From Cellulomonas sp. (GTDB taxonomy: Bacteria; Actinomycetota; Actinomycetes; Actinomycetales; Cellulomonadaceae), in the NCBI RefSeq assembly GCF_015234515.1, contig NZ_JADGMY010000028.1, positions 124,001 through 188,000 of the forward strand: DNA of 64,000 nt, written 5' to 3'. The notes beneath the pieces were generated by a model, which saw nothing but the letters and a program-made list of their open reading frames with translations, made no database searches and had not been told where the DNA came from. Position 1 is the first letter of the stretch, and each line of letters begins with the position of its first letter. The position numbers and the translations under genes are program-made. Shown here piece after piece: positions 29,174 through 37,791 of the stretch.

Positions 29174-29184
29174 CGCGCGCGCCC
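29161..29184. terminator. Hairpin enclosing the S3 stop codon
   Basis: A perfect 10-bp stem (29161-29170 GGGCGCGCGC with 29175-29184 GCGCGCGCCC) has the tetraloop TGAC, which contains the stop codon of the last permease gene. It is probably the terminator of the 20-kb locus, and may also stop the MFS gene reading from the other side. Confidence 0.6.
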
Positions 29185-29239
29185 TGGTCCGTCAGCGCTG
29201 GTCCGTCAGCGCTGGTCCGTCAGCGCTGGTCCGTCAGCC
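29184..29239. repeat. Four tandem 14-bp repeats at convergent gene ends
   Basis: The unit CTGGTCCGTCAGCG occurs four times in direct repeat (starts 29184, 29198, 29212, 29226), the fourth with one change at its last base. Every unit contains TCA, a stop codon (TGA) on the minus strand, and the MFS gene ends inside the fourth unit. Confidence 0.85.
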
Positions 29240-30889
29240 TGCGGGCGGGCCAGCGACCCCGACCACAGGCGTGGCCTGCCCCGACGCCCCCGGCAGCTCG
29301 TGCCCGGGCCGGCCGCCCCGCATCGCGAAGGCGCACACGGCGCCGACGAGGAGCACGGCGACGGTCACCGCGAGCGTCTGCGCTGCGGCTGCGGCGAACC
29401 CGGCCTCGACGGCGGCCTGCGCGGCCGCACGCACCTGGTCGGCGACGTCGGGGGGCACGTCGGCGGGCAGGTCGACGCCCCCGCCCGCGGCACCCAGCCC
29501 GGCGGCCGCAGCCTGACGGAAGCCCTCGACGAACGGCTCACGCACCGCGTCGGGCAGGGACCGTGCCGCGTCCTGCGCCGCCGCCGGCATCGTGGCGGCG
29601 AGGCGCGACGTCAGCGCGGCGACCACGACGGCGGACCCGATGACCCCGCCGATCTGCCGGTTCGTGTTGAAGGCGCCCGCGCCGGCACCGGCGTTGCGCT
29701 GGTCGAGACCCGTGGTCGCGAGGTTGCCGAGCGGCGAGAACACCAGCCCGGTCCCCACACCGAAGCCCAGCATCGGCACGACGAGACGCCAGACCGCGAC
29801 GTCGGGCTGGACCTGCGTCGCCAGGACGCCGATCGACACGGCCAGCACGACGAACCCGGTGAAGACCACCCACTTGCCGGCCACGCGGTCGGAGAGCCGG
29901 CCCGCGAACGGCGCGACGACCCCCGAGATCAGCGAGCCGGGCAGGCCGACGAGCGCCGCGTGCAGCGGCGAGAGGCCGAGGACCTGCTGCAGGTACAGCG
30001 TGAACGGGAAGAAGATGCCCGTCATCGCGAAGGACACGGCCGCGCCGGCGAGGTTGGCGAGCGCGAAGTTGCGGTGCACGAACAGCCGCAGCGGCAGCAG
30101 CGCGTCCTCGCCCCGGTGGCGCTGCCAGATCAGGAACACGCCGGAGACGACGGCACCCGCACCGATGACGAGCGGCACCGTGACCGGCCCGACGATGGTG
30201 CCCCAGTCGTAGGCCGCACCCTCCTGCAGGCCGAACACGAGCAGGCTCATCCCGACGACGGAGAGCACGACACCCGGCACGTCGAACGTCCGCGCGTGCG
30301 TCGGCAGCGCGGGCAGGCGCGTCAGCGCGAGCCACAGGGCGACGCCGCCCACCGGGATGTTGACGTAGAAGATCCACTCCCAGCCGACGCTCTCGACGAG
30401 CACCCCGCCCAGCACCGGGCCGGTGATGGTCGCGACGCCCGCGACCGATCCCCAGATGCCCAGGGCGGCACCGCGCTTCTGCGCGGGGAACACGCGCGTG
30501 ATCATCGCCATGGTCTGCGGCGTCATGAGCGCGCCGCCGATCCCCTGCACCGCGCGCGCGGCGATGAGCACGCCGACCGACCCCGCGAGGCCGCAGGCCA
30601 GGGACGCGACCGTGAACACGACGAGCCCGGCGACGAACACGGGCCGCGGCCCGAAGCGGTCGCCCATCCGGCCGGTGACCAGCAGCAGCACCGCGAAGGT
30701 GAGCAGGTAGGCGCTGTTGACCCAGCCGACGGTCACCAGGCTCGCGTCGAACGCGGCCTGGAGGGTCGGCACGGCGATGTTCACGATGGTCGTGTCGACC
30801 ATGATCATGAAGAAGCCGAGGCACAGCGGGGGCAGGATGCTCCACGGGCTCCGGCCGCCCAGGTCGACGCCGGGGGCGGGTGCGGTCAT
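29234..30889 (-). CDS. DHA2-family drug:proton antiporter (EmrB/QacA type)
   Basis: This 551-aa major facilitator has about 14 hydrophobic segments. DHA2 hallmarks are visible: the first-helix D-T-T-I-V-N-I-A-V-P motif, GRMGDRFGPRPVF (motif A) in the loop after helix 2, and GPVLGGVLVE (motif C) in helix 5. A long Ala/Pro/Asp-rich outer loop precedes the last helix. It probably exports hydrophobic drugs in exchange for protons; the substrate is unknown. GGAG precedes the ATG. No regulator gene is adjacent. Confidence 0.9.
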   Translation of the reverse strand: MTAPAPGVDLGGRSPWSILPPLCLGFFMIMVDTTIVNIAVPTLQAAFDASLVTVGWVNSAYLLTFAVLLLVTGRMGDRFGPRPVFVAGLVVFTVASLACGLAGSVGVLIAARAVQGIGGALMTPQTMAMITRVFPAQKRGAALGIWGSVAGVATITGPVLGGVLVESVGWEWIFYVNIPVGGVALWLALTRLPALPTHARTFDVPGVVLSVVGMSLLVFGLQEGAAYDWGTIVGPVTVPLVIGAGAVVSGVFLIWQRHRGEDALLPLRLFVHRNFALANLAGAAVSFAMTGIFFPFTLYLQQVLGLSPLHAALVGLPGSLISGVVAPFAGRLSDRVAGKWVVFTGFVVLAVSIGVLATQVQPDVAVWRLVVPMLGFGVGTGLVFSPLGNLATTGLDQRNAGAGAGAFNTNRQIGGVIGSAVVVAALTSRLAATMPAAAQDAARSLPDAVREPFVEGFRQAAAAGLGAAGGGVDLPADVPPDVADQVRAAAQAAVEAGFAAAAAQTLAVTVAVLLVGAVCAFAMRGGRPGHELPGASGQATPVVGVAGPPAG

Positions 30890-31000
30890 GACGTGCTCCG
30901 GTCTACGGGGCGCCGGTACGGCGCGGTGGTCCGCGGGCGCGGGACCCTCGTCCCCGCCCGGCGCGCCACACTACGCCCGCGTGCAGCGTCCGGCGCGGCG

Positions 31001-31032
31001 GTCGGCCGTGCGCACGGCAGCGCACGGCCGAC
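31001..31032 (-). terminator. phoH2 terminator hairpin
   Basis: A perfect 13-bp stem (31001-31013 with 31020-31032) and a 6-base loop lie 12 bases beyond the phoH2 stop. No T-tract. Confidence 0.65.
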
Positions 31033-31043
31033 GCGCCGACTTC

Positions 31044-32453
31044 TCAGACCTCGATGCCCTCGAAGAGCTCGGTGACGAGCGCGGCGACGGGCGAACGCTC
31101 CGAGCGGGTCAGCGTGACGTGCGCGAACAGGGGGTGCCCCTTGAGCGCCTCGATGACGGCAGCGACCCCGTCGTGCCGGCCGACGCGCAGGTTGTCGCGC
31201 TGCGCGACGTCGTGCGTGAGGACCACGCGGGACGACTGCCCGATGCGCGACAGCACGGTGAGCAGGACGTTGCGCTCGAGGGACTGCGCCTCGTCGACGA
31301 TCACGAAGGCGTCGTGCAGCGACCGGCCGCGGATGTGGGTCAGCGGCAGCACCTCGAGGATGTCGCGGTCCAGGATCTCCTCGACGACCTCCTTGCTGAC
31401 CAGCGCCCCGAGGGTGTCGAAGACGGCCTGCGCCCACGGGCTCATCTTCTCCGCCGAGTCGCCGGGCAGGTAGCCCAGGTCCTGGCCCCCCACCGCGTAC
31501 AGGGGCCGGAAGACCATCACCTTGCGGTGCTGGCGCCGCTCGAGCACGGCCTCCAGACCCGCGCACAGCGCGAGCGCCGACTTGCCGGTGCCGGCACGCC
31601 CTCCCAGCGAGACGATGCCGATCTCCTCGTCGAGGAGCAGGTCGATCGCGACGCGCTGCTCCGCCGAGCGACCGTGCACGCCGAAGACGTCCTGGTCGCC
31701 GCGCACGAGCTGCACGTGCTTGTCGGCCGTGACGCGCCCCAGCGCCGACCCGCGCGGGCTGTGCAGCACCAGCCCCGTGTGGCACGGCAGGTCGCTCGCG
31801 CCGCCGAGGAGGGCCGAGGGGCCCACGACGACGTCCGCGAGCGCGACCGACTCGTGCTCCCACAGGTCGGCCATCTGCTGCTCGGACAGGTCGAGGGCGT
31901 CCATGCCCGTCCACCCGGAGTCGACCGCGAGCTCGGCGCGGTACTCCTCCGCTGCCAGGCCGACGGCCGAGGCCTTGACCCGCATGGGCAGGTCCTTGGA
32001 CACCACCACGACGTGCTGCCCCTCGGCCGCGAGGTTGGCGGCGACCGCGAGGATGCGCGTGTCGTTGTCGCCGAGCCGGAACCCGGCGGGCAGCACGGCG
32101 AGGTCCACGTGGTTGAGCTCGACCCGCAGCGTGCCACCCTCGTCGGTGACCGGCATTGGGGCGTCCAGCCGGCCGTGCTTGATGCGCAGGTCGTCCAGCA
32201 GGCGCAGCGCGCTGCGGGCGTAGTAGCCGAGCTCCGCGTGGTGCCGCTTGGCCTCGAGCTCCGTGATCACGACGACGGGGATCACGACGTCCTGCTCGGC
32301 GAACCGCAGGATCGCGCGCGGGTCGGACAGCAGGACGGACGTGTCGAGCACGTAGGTCAGGCGGGGGCCCGGTGCGGAGCCGTCGGTCTCGGACGCTGCG
32401 GTGGCGCTCGTCGCGGTCGTGGTTGCCGGGTCGTGCTTCGAGGTCTGGTCCAC
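31044..32453 (-). CDS. phoH2: PIN-PhoH protein (PhoH2, RNA-unwinding nuclease)
   Basis: This 469-aa protein has an N-terminal PIN nuclease domain (about 30-170; [14 protein letters not shown] with acidic residues and later [12 protein letters not shown]) joined to a C-terminal PhoH ATPase (about 245-460; Walker [10 protein letters not shown], Walker [10 protein letters not shown]). PIN-PhoH proteins are known as sequence-specific RNA helicase-nucleases. The GTG start at 32453 has GGGGAG 7 bases upstream. The first 30 residues are Thr/Ala-rich and probably disordered. It stands alone, followed by a strong hairpin. Confidence 0.93.
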   Translation of the reverse strand: MDQTSKHDPATTTATSATAASETDGSAPGPRLTYVLDTSVLLSDPRAILRFAEQDVVIPVVVITELEAKRHHAELGYYARSALRLLDDLRIKHGRLDAPMPVTDEGGTLRVELNHVDLAVLPAGFRLGDNDTRILAVAANLAAEGQHVVVVSKDLPMRVKASAVGLAAEEYRAELAVDSGWTGMDALDLSEQQMADLWEHESVALADVVVGPSALLGGASDLPCHTGLVLHSPRGSALGRVTADKHVQLVRGDQDVFGVHGRSAEQRVAIDLLLDEEIGIVSLGGRAGTGKSALALCAGLEAVLERRQHRKVMVFRPLYAVGGQDLGYLPGDSAEKMSPWAQAVFDTLGALVSKEVVEEILDRDILEVLPLTHIRGRSLHDAFVIVDEAQSLERNVLLTVLSRIGQSSRVVLTHDVAQRDNLRVGRHDGVAAVIEALKGHPLFAHVTLTRSERSPVAALVTELFEGIEV

Positions 32454-32616
32454 GGCAGGCTCCCCTCGGCGCCTCAGCGCCGGTCTGGACGCTTCCCGAC
32501 GGTCCCTGGCGCCGCAGCGCAGACGGACCGGCGTTCGACGGCGGGACGGGGTCGGCCGGCCGAGGGCCGGGTCCGGCCCTCCTCCCGGAGCGCATGCTCC
32601 ATGGGCTGACCTCCCG

Positions 32617-32634
32617 GGACGACGGGTGTCGTCC
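32617..32634 (-). terminator. Hairpin upstream of phoH2, downstream of uppS
   Basis: A 7-bp perfect stem (GGACGAC / GTCGTCC) with loop GGGT lies in the 276-base gap between uppS and phoH2, about 96 bases past the uppS stop. It could be the uppS terminator or part of the phoH2 leader. No other clear signal is seen in this gap. Confidence 0.3.
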
Positions 32635-32729
32635 GTTGTGTCCGAAGGTAACCCGCACCACCGACACGACGCCCGCGATCCGGCGCCGACACGCGAGAAG
32701 TCACACGGCGTTCACCTGGCGGGAGGACG

Positions 32730-33491
32730 TCAGCGCCCCAGGCGCCGCTCGCGCTGGCTGTACGCGCGCACGGCACGCAGGAAGTCGACGCGCCGGAAGT
32801 CCGGCCAGTACGCCTCGCAGAAGTAGAACTCGGAGTGGGTGCTCTGCCACAGCAGGAACCCGCCCAGGCGCTGCTCGCCCGACGTGCGGATGACGAGCTC
32901 CGGGTCGGGCTGGCCCTTCGTGTACAGGTGCTGGGCGATGTGCTCGACGTCGAACGCCTCCGCCAGCTCGTCGAGGCTCGAGCCGGCGTCGGCGTGCATG
33001 CGCAGGAAGGAGCGCACCGCGTCAGCGATCTCGCGCCGCCCGCCGTAGCCCACGGCCGCGTTGACGTGCAGCCCCTGCACGTCGACCGTCGCGTCCTGCG
33101 CCGCCTTGAGCGCGGCGGCCGTGCAGTCCGGGAGCATGTCGAGCGCGCCCACCGCCTGGATGCGCCAGCGGCGCTCCGCGGCGAGCTCCCCCACGACGTC
33201 CTCGATGACCCGCAGGAGGTCACCCAGCTCCGCAGGGTCGCGCGCGAGGTTGTCGGTCGACAGCAGCCAGAGCGTCACGACCTCGACACCGATGTCCTCG
33301 CTCCACTGCAGGAGGTCGCTGATCTTGTCGGCGCCCCGCCGGTGCCCGGTCGCGGACGACAGGCCGCTGTCGCGGGCCCAGCGGCGGTTGCCGTCGAGGA
33401 TGACGCCGACGTGGCGCGGCACCTGGTCCGGCTGCAGCGACGCGGCCAGGCGGCGCTCGTACAGGCCGTAGAGCGGGTGCGGCAGGCGCAC
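32730..33491 (-). CDS. uppS: Short-chain cis-prenyl diphosphate synthase (Rv1086/UppS family)
   Basis: This 253-aa cis-prenyltransferase condenses isopentenyl diphosphate onto an allylic diphosphate. The catalytic HVGVILDGNRRWAR block has Asp33, and the C-terminal IRTSGEQRLGGFLLWQS block is present. The word LSTDNLAR, where undecaprenyl synthases have FSTEN, and the overall run match what I recall of M. tuberculosis Rv1086, which makes short Z,E-farnesyl diphosphate for decaprenyl phosphate, so a short product is more likely than undecaprenyl. The GTG at 33491 is chosen for GGGAGG 7 bases upstream; the frame stays open upstream but without conserved residues. Confidence 0.9.
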   Translation of the reverse strand: MRLPHPLYGLYERRLAASLQPDQVPRHVGVILDGNRRWARDSGLSSATGHRRGADKISDLLQWSEDIGVEVVTLWLLSTDNLARDPAELGDLLRVIEDVVGELAAERRWRIQAVGALDMLPDCTAAALKAAQDATVDVQGLHVNAAVGYGGRREIADAVRSFLRMHADAGSSLDELAEAFDVEHIAQHLYTKGQPDPELVIRTSGEQRLGGFLLWQSTHSEFYFCEAYWPDFRRVDFLRAVRAYSQRERRLGR

Positions 33492-33617
33492 GCGTAGCCT
33501 CCCAGGGGCGGGTCGTCGGACGTCCAACACGGTACTCGCCGCGACGGGGTGCCGGGGGCAGGTCGGGCTCCGGGGCACGTTGCAGAGGTCCCATGACACG
33601 TCACCTACGGCGACGTA

Positions 33618-33635
33618 ACCTACGTTCACGTAGGT
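33618..33635. promoter_or_regulatory. Palindromic operator candidate between uppS and trhA
   Basis: The 18-base palindrome ACCTACGT-TC-ACGTAGGT has perfect 8-base arms and sits between the divergent uppS and trhA starts. A further copy of one arm (ACCTACG, 33603-33609) lies 15 bases away. Size and symmetry fit a TetR-type dimer site; the protein is not identified in the window. Confidence 0.5.
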
Positions 33636-33676
33636 CAGGCAGGCGACGCACGAGCAGAGAGCGGTCACACCCTTCG

Positions 33677-34432
33677 ATGAGCACCTCCCCCGCGCACGGA
33701 CAGCAGCCCGCAGCACGCTCCGACGACCACACCGGCGCCGGTTCGTTCGCTCGCGCCGCCGCCGACGTCGGTGACGCCGTCGAGGCCGCCGTCGAGAACA
33801 TCAAGCCGCGCCTGCGTGGCTGGGTCCACGCCGGTGTGGCGCCGTTCGTCCTGATCGCGGCGATCGTGCTCGTCGCCATGTCGCCGACACCGGCGGCACG
33901 CTGGTCGAACCTCGTCTTCGGGGTCTCGGCGGTCCTGCTCTTCGGCACCAGCGCCGTCTACCACCGTGGCACCTGGTCGCCGCGCGTCGCGGGCGTCCTG
34001 CGGCGCCTCGACCACACCAACATCTTCCTCATCATCGCCGGCACCTACACGCCGCTCGCGGTCCTGCTGCTGCCGGTGGCGACGGCGCGCACGCTGCTCG
34101 TCATCGTCTGGTCCGGGGCGATCCTCGGGCTCCTGGCCCGCATCTTCTGGCTGAACGCGCCCCGCTGGGTCTACGTCCCGATCTACCTGGCGCTGGGCTG
34201 GGTGGCCGTCGGGTTCTTCCCGCAGTTCTGGGAGACCGGCGGCCCCACGATCGTCTACCTCATCGCGGTCGGCGGCCTGGCGTACACGGTCGGCGCCATC
34301 GTGTACGCCCTCAAGAAGCCCAACCCGAGCCCGCGCTGGTTCGGGTTCCACGAGATCTTCCACGTGCTGACGGTGATCGGGTGCGGCACCCACATGGTTG
34401 CCGTGGCGATCGCCACGTCACGCCTGGGCTGA
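33677..34432 (+). CDS. trhA: Hemolysin III / TrhA family membrane protein
   Basis: This 251-aa protein has seven hydrophobic segments after a basic, Ser-rich N-terminus. It belongs to the hemolysin III (YqfA/TrhA) branch of the PAQR superfamily, whose conserved metal-ligand pattern is visible: Ser-Ala-Val-Tyr-His early in the membrane part and HEIFHVLTVIGCGTH (H-x3-H and a later His) at the end. In E. coli TrhA affects membrane energetics. The start at 33677 is preferred over 33593 because the longer form would run across the palindrome and add only an Arg-rich stretch. The ribosome site is weak. Confidence 0.9.
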   Translation: MSTSPAHGQQPAARSDDHTGAGSFARAAADVGDAVEAAVENIKPRLRGWVHAGVAPFVLIAAIVLVAMSPTPAARWSNLVFGVSAVLLFGTSAVYHRGTWSPRVAGVLRRLDHTNIFLIIAGTYTPLAVLLLPVATARTLLVIVWSGAILGLLARIFWLNAPRWVYVPIYLALGWVAVGFFPQFWETGGPTIVYLIAVGGLAYTVGAIVYALKKPNPSPRWFGFHEIFHVLTVIGCGTHMVAVAIATSRLG

Positions 34433-34513
34433 CTCGCCCGGGCTGACGCGGCCCGCCCACGTCGAAACCGCCACCTCGGAGCCGGGCCACCTCGGACGCG
34501 GGCGACTCAGCCC
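34426..34513. terminator. Wide inverted repeat joining two convergent gene ends
   Basis: Two 15-base arms (34426-34440 and 34499-34513) are complementary except for one position and lie across the last codons and stops of trhA and of the nitrilase gene. The 58-base space between them is the whole intergenic region. It is probably a bidirectional terminator. Confidence 0.45.
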
Positions 34514-35352
34514 CGCGGCACCACGGCGTAGCGGCGGTGCGCGAGCGACGGGTTGCGCTCGCGCACGGACCGCAGCTCGTCGGCGTCGAGGTCGACCGTG
34601 CGGACCTGCGGCTCCTCGTCCAGCTCGAGGCCGACGACGCCGTCCGGCCCGACGACCAGCGAGCGTCCCACGACACCTCGGCCCGCCTGCCCCACGGCGA
34701 CCACCGCGGCGGTGTTCTCGATCGCGCGGGCGACCGCGAGCGTGCGCCAGTGCATCGCCTTGAGGTCGCCCGACGCCCACGCGGCGGGCACCACGAGCAC
34801 GTCGGCACCCGCGTCGACGAGCCGGCGCGCCGACTCCGGGAAGCGCAGGTCGTAGCACGTCAGCACGCCGAAGCGCAGCCCGGCCACGTCGAGCACCAGC
34901 GGCGGCGCGTCGGCCGGACCCGGCGCTAGCCGCTGCGACTCCCGTTGCCCGAACGCGTCGTAGAGGTGGACCTTGCGGTACACGCCCGCGAGCCGGCCAC
35001 CGGCGTCGACGGCCACCACGACGTTGTGGGCGCGCGGCTGCCCGTCGGCGCCCGGCTCCCCACCCGGCACCGTCGTGCCGGCGACGACCGCCAGGCCGTG
35101 CGCGGCCGCGTCCTCGCGGAGCGCCGAGACGAAAGGGCCGTCGAGCGGCTCGGCCAGCTCGACGCCCACGCCCCGCGGGTCGAACGCGGACGCGTACTCC
35201 GGCAGCACCACCAGGTCGGCGCGGGCGCGTGCCGCGGTGCGCAGCGCGTCGCGGGCCGCCAGCAGGTTCGCGTGGCGGTCCGGCCCCACCTCGAGCTGCG
35301 CGACCGTGACGCGCACGGCCGGGCGCTGCGGCGGCTGGGGACGTGCGCTCAC
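34507..35352 (-). CDS. Nitrilase-superfamily carbon-nitrogen hydrolase
   Basis: This 281-aa protein has the Glu-Lys-Cys triad of the superfamily: Glu52 in LPEYAS, Lys127 in YRKVHLYD and Cys166 in TCYDLRFPE. The pattern and length resemble the Nit/omega-amidase branch, which includes enzymes that hydrolyse deaminated glutathione or alpha-keto acid amides; in an organism using mycothiol the exact substrate is open. The GTG start overlaps the stop of the small membrane protein gene (35349-35352), so mca, the small protein and this gene form a coupled three-gene unit. Confidence 0.88.
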   Translation of the reverse strand: MSARPQPPQRPAVRVTVAQLEVGPDRHANLLAARDALRTAARARADLVVLPEYASAFDPRGVGVELAEPLDGPFVSALREDAAAHGLAVVAGTTVPGGEPGADGQPRAHNVVVAVDAGGRLAGVYRKVHLYDAFGQRESQRLAPGPADAPPLVLDVAGLRFGVLTCYDLRFPESARRLVDAGADVLVVPAAWASGDLKAMHWRTLAVARAIENTAAVVAVGQAGRGVVGRSLVVGPDGVVGLELDEEPQVRTVDLDADELRSVRERNPSLAHRRYAVVPRG

Positions 35353-35702
35353 CGCGGCCCCGCGTCAGGGCGGGAGCCGTCCGGGGTGGCGTCGTCCGTC
35401 GGGTCGTCCGGTGCGCTCTCCGGCGCGTCCTGCGTGCCGCCGTCCGACGCGCCGTCGCCCCCGAGGGCCCCGGTGAACGTGACGCTCGTCGCCTCGGCCC
35501 GCAGCCGGTCGCGGTGGGCCGCGCGGCGCATGCGTCGCGTGAAGGACACCGCGAGCGCGATGACCGCGAGCGCGAGCAGGAAGGTCGCGACGAACCCGGC
35601 GAAGCCCGGCGAGCCCTCCGTGGGGCTCTCGTACGTCGGTCCCGGCAGCCGCCCGGACGAGACTGCGGACGCGACGACAGCCGTCGTCACCAGAGCGTTC
35701 AT
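35349..35702 (-). CDS. Small single-span membrane protein of unknown function
   Basis: This 117-aa protein has a short outside N-terminus, one hydrophobic segment (about 35-55, GFVATFLLALAVIALAVSF), a basic RRMRRAAHR stop-transfer stretch and an Asp/Pro/Thr-rich tail likely disordered in the cytoplasm. I do not assign a family. It is coupled on both sides: its ATG overlaps the mca stop (ATGA) and its stop overlaps the nitrilase start. Position next to mca is a common actinobacterial arrangement, so it may work with mycothiol metabolism, but this is inference. Confidence 0.8.
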   Translation of the reverse strand: MNALVTTAVVASAVSSGRLPGPTYESPTEGSPGFAGFVATFLLALAVIALAVSFTRRMRRAAHRDRLRAEATSVTFTGALGGDGASDGGTQDAPESAPDDPTDDATPDGSRPDAGPR

Positions 35703-36586
35703 CGTGCGTGCTCCGTCCCGCGGACACCCGCGAACAGGTCGGTCTCCGGCAGCGTCGTCTCCACGCGGGACTCCGCGAGCTCGTACTCCTCGTCGGGCCA
35801 GGTCGCGATCTCGACCTCGCGCGGGACGGCGAAGAACCAGCCCTCGGGGTCGATCTGCGTGGCGTGCGCGCGCAGCGCGGCGTCGCGCTGCGCGAAGTGG
35901 TCCGCGCACGCGATGCGGGTCGTCACCTCGCGCTCGGGGACCTCCCGTGCCTGGCGCGAGTCGATCCAGTCGCTGAACGGCGACTCGCCACCGGCGGCCA
36001 CGATCGCGTCGTGCACGGCCCGCATCCGCGCGAGCGAGAAGCCGTGGTTGTAGTAGAGCTTGAGCGGCGTCCACGGCTCGCCCTGCCCGCGGTAGCGCTC
36101 GGGGTCGCCTGCCGTCGCGAACGCCTCGACGGACACCCGGTGGCACATGATGTGGTCGGGGTGCGGGTACCCGCCCGACGGGTCGTACGTCGTGATCACG
36201 TGGGGCCGGAACTCCCGGACCGCCGCGACGAGCGGGGCGCTCGCCTCCTCGAGCGGCAGGGTCGCGAACGAGCCCTCGGGCAGCGGCGGCAGCGGGTCGC
36301 CCTCGGGCAGCCCCGAGTCGACGAACCCGAGCCAGCGCTGCTGGACACCCAGCGCGGCGGCCGCGGCGGCCATCTCCTCACGACGCACGGCGCGCATCGC
36401 CTCGAGCCCCTCGGGGGCCGCGCCGTAGTGCGGGTTGAGGACGTCGCCGCGCTCACCGCCCGTGCACGTCACGACCAGGACCTCGACGCCCTCCGCGGCG
36501 TACCGCGCGGTGGTCGCGGCACCCTTGCTGGACTCGTCGTCCGGGTGCGCGTGCACCGCCATCAGCCGTAGCCGCTCCGAGCTCAC
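35699..36586 (-). CDS. mca: Mycothiol S-conjugate amidase
   Basis: This 295-aa zinc hydrolase of the PIG-L/LmbE family cleaves mycothiol S-conjugates as part of thiol-dependent detoxification. The zinc motif A-H-P-D-D-E-S (His14, Asp17) and a later Y-P-H-P-D-H are visible. Length and the start MAVHAHPDDESSKGAA fit Mca better than the related deacetylase MshB, and its neighbours (DUF4307 and greA) are those usual for mca. The GTG at 36586 follows GGAAGG. It is divergent from the DUF4307 gene across 90 bases. Confidence 0.93.
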   Translation of the reverse strand: MSSERLRLMAVHAHPDDESSKGAATTARYAAEGVEVLVVTCTGGERGDVLNPHYGAAPEGLEAMRAVRREEMAAAAAALGVQQRWLGFVDSGLPEGDPLPPLPEGSFATLPLEEASAPLVAAVREFRPHVITTYDPSGGYPHPDHIMCHRVSVEAFATAGDPERYRGQGEPWTPLKLYYNHGFSLARMRAVHDAIVAAGGESPFSDWIDSRQAREVPEREVTTRIACADHFAQRDAALRAHATQIDPEGWFFAVPREVEIATWPDEEYELAESRVETTLPETDLFAGVRGTEHAR

Positions 36587-36676
36587 CGTGGATCCTTCCG
36601 TGGCAGGTCGTGGGACGAGAGACAATGATCCCTCACCGCACCGACACCGGTCGCACGACACCCAGGAGGCCCCATC

Positions 36677-37081
36677 GTGGTCGCACCGGCCCCCCGCCCG
36701 CCCGCCGGGCGCTACGGACCGGAACCCACCGACGGCACCCGCCGCCTGCAGCGCCTCGCGCTGGCCGCGGCCGTCGTGGTCGCCATGGTGCTCCTCGCCT
36801 GGATCGGCACGGGCGTCATGCGGGACCCGGTGATCTGGCAGGACGTCGGCTACCGCGTGGACGGGCCGACGTCGACCGAGGTGACGTTCGACGTCACCAC
36901 ACCGCCGGGCGGGGCGGCGACGTGCCGCGTCCAGGCCCTGTCGGCGTCGTACGCGCAGGTCGGCGTGCTGGACGTGCCGGTTCCCCCTGCCGGGACGCGG
37001 ACCCGTCGGGTCACGGTCACCGTGCCGACCGTCGAGCTCGCCGTGACGGGCGTCGTGCAGGGGTGCGAGCCCGTCGACTGA
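36677..37081 (+). CDS. DUF4307-family membrane protein
   Basis: This 134-aa protein has a short N-terminus with RYGPEP, one membrane segment (about 28-50) and an outside domain of about 80 residues with two cysteines (CRVQAL and a late GC) that could pair. It matches the DUF4307 pattern, a family of unknown function commonly beside mca in actinobacteria. The GTG start has a perfect AGGAGG 8 bases upstream. Confidence 0.85.
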   Translation: MVAPAPRPPAGRYGPEPTDGTRRLQRLALAAAVVVAMVLLAWIGTGVMRDPVIWQDVGYRVDGPTSTEVTFDVTTPPGGAATCRVQALSASYAQVGVLDVPVPPAGTRTRRVTVTVPTVELAVTGVVQGCEPVD

Positions 37082-37298
37082 GGCCTCACGGACGTCCAGC
37101 CCCCGGTCCGGGACGAGCTCGAGCCCGGGGTTGCTAGGCTGTGCGTTTACGCCGCCCCCGGTCCGGCGTCGTACGACAGGTCGACGCGACCGCGGTGGCA
37201 GGCCCACCCGCCCCCGTGCCGCACCTTCGTCCGTGCCGCCGGGGGTTCACGCGCCGTCGGACCGACGGCCCCCCAGGCAAGGTAAGGAAGGAGCGATC

Positions 37299-37784
37299 GT
37301 GACCGAGACGACTGCGCCCACATGGCTGACGCAGGAGGCCTACGACCGCCTCACGGAGGAGCTCACGCACCTCCAGACGGACGGCCGCAAGGAGATCACG
37401 GACCGCATCGCCGCGGCCCGCGACGAGGGCGACCTCAAGGAGAACGGTGGCTACCACGCCGCCCGCGAGGAGCAGGCCAAGCAGGAGGCCCGCATCCGCG
37501 AGCTCCAGGCCAAGCTCCGCAACGTGCAGATCGGCACGCCGCCCGACGACGGCGTCGTCGAGCCGGGCATGGTCGTGACGGCCGTGGTCGCGGGTGACGA
37601 GATGACGTTCCTGCTCGGCTCCCGCGAGATCGCGGGCAGCGCCGACATCGACGTCTTCTCCCCCACGTCGCCCCTGGGCGCCGCGATCCACCGCCACAAG
37701 GTCGGCGACTCGACGTCGTACGAGGCGCCGAACGGTCGCCAGATCCCGGTCGAGATCAAGGCGGCCAGCCCCTTCCAGGGCTGA
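37299..37784 (+). CDS. greA: Transcription elongation factor GreA
   Basis: This 161-aa protein rescues backtracked RNA polymerase by stimulating transcript cleavage. The N-terminal coiled coil contains AARDEGDLKENGGYHAAREEQ, whose acidic tip residues are catalytic in the family, and the C-terminal FKBP-like domain ends in VEIKAASPF. Length is typical. The GTG start follows AAGGAAGGAG. The 217-base gap upstream holds a TAGGCT hexamer (37133-37138) that could be a -10 element. Confidence 0.95.
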   Translation: MTETTAPTWLTQEAYDRLTEELTHLQTDGRKEITDRIAAARDEGDLKENGGYHAAREEQAKQEARIRELQAKLRNVQIGTPPDDGVVEPGMVVTAVVAGDEMTFLLGSREIAGSADIDVFSPTSPLGAAIHRHKVGDSTSYEAPNGRQIPVEIKAASPFQG

Positions 37785-37791
37785 CGCGCCC

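Noticed and set aside
33593..33676. Upstream start giving trhA an extra 28 residues
   Set aside because: The added residues are mostly Arg/Ser, would run across the palindromic operator candidate, and have no ribosome site.
33492..33716. N-terminally extended uppS (75 more codons)
   Set aside because: The extension has no family similarity and would cover the divergent promoter region; the GTG at 33491 has a strong ribosome site at the right distance.
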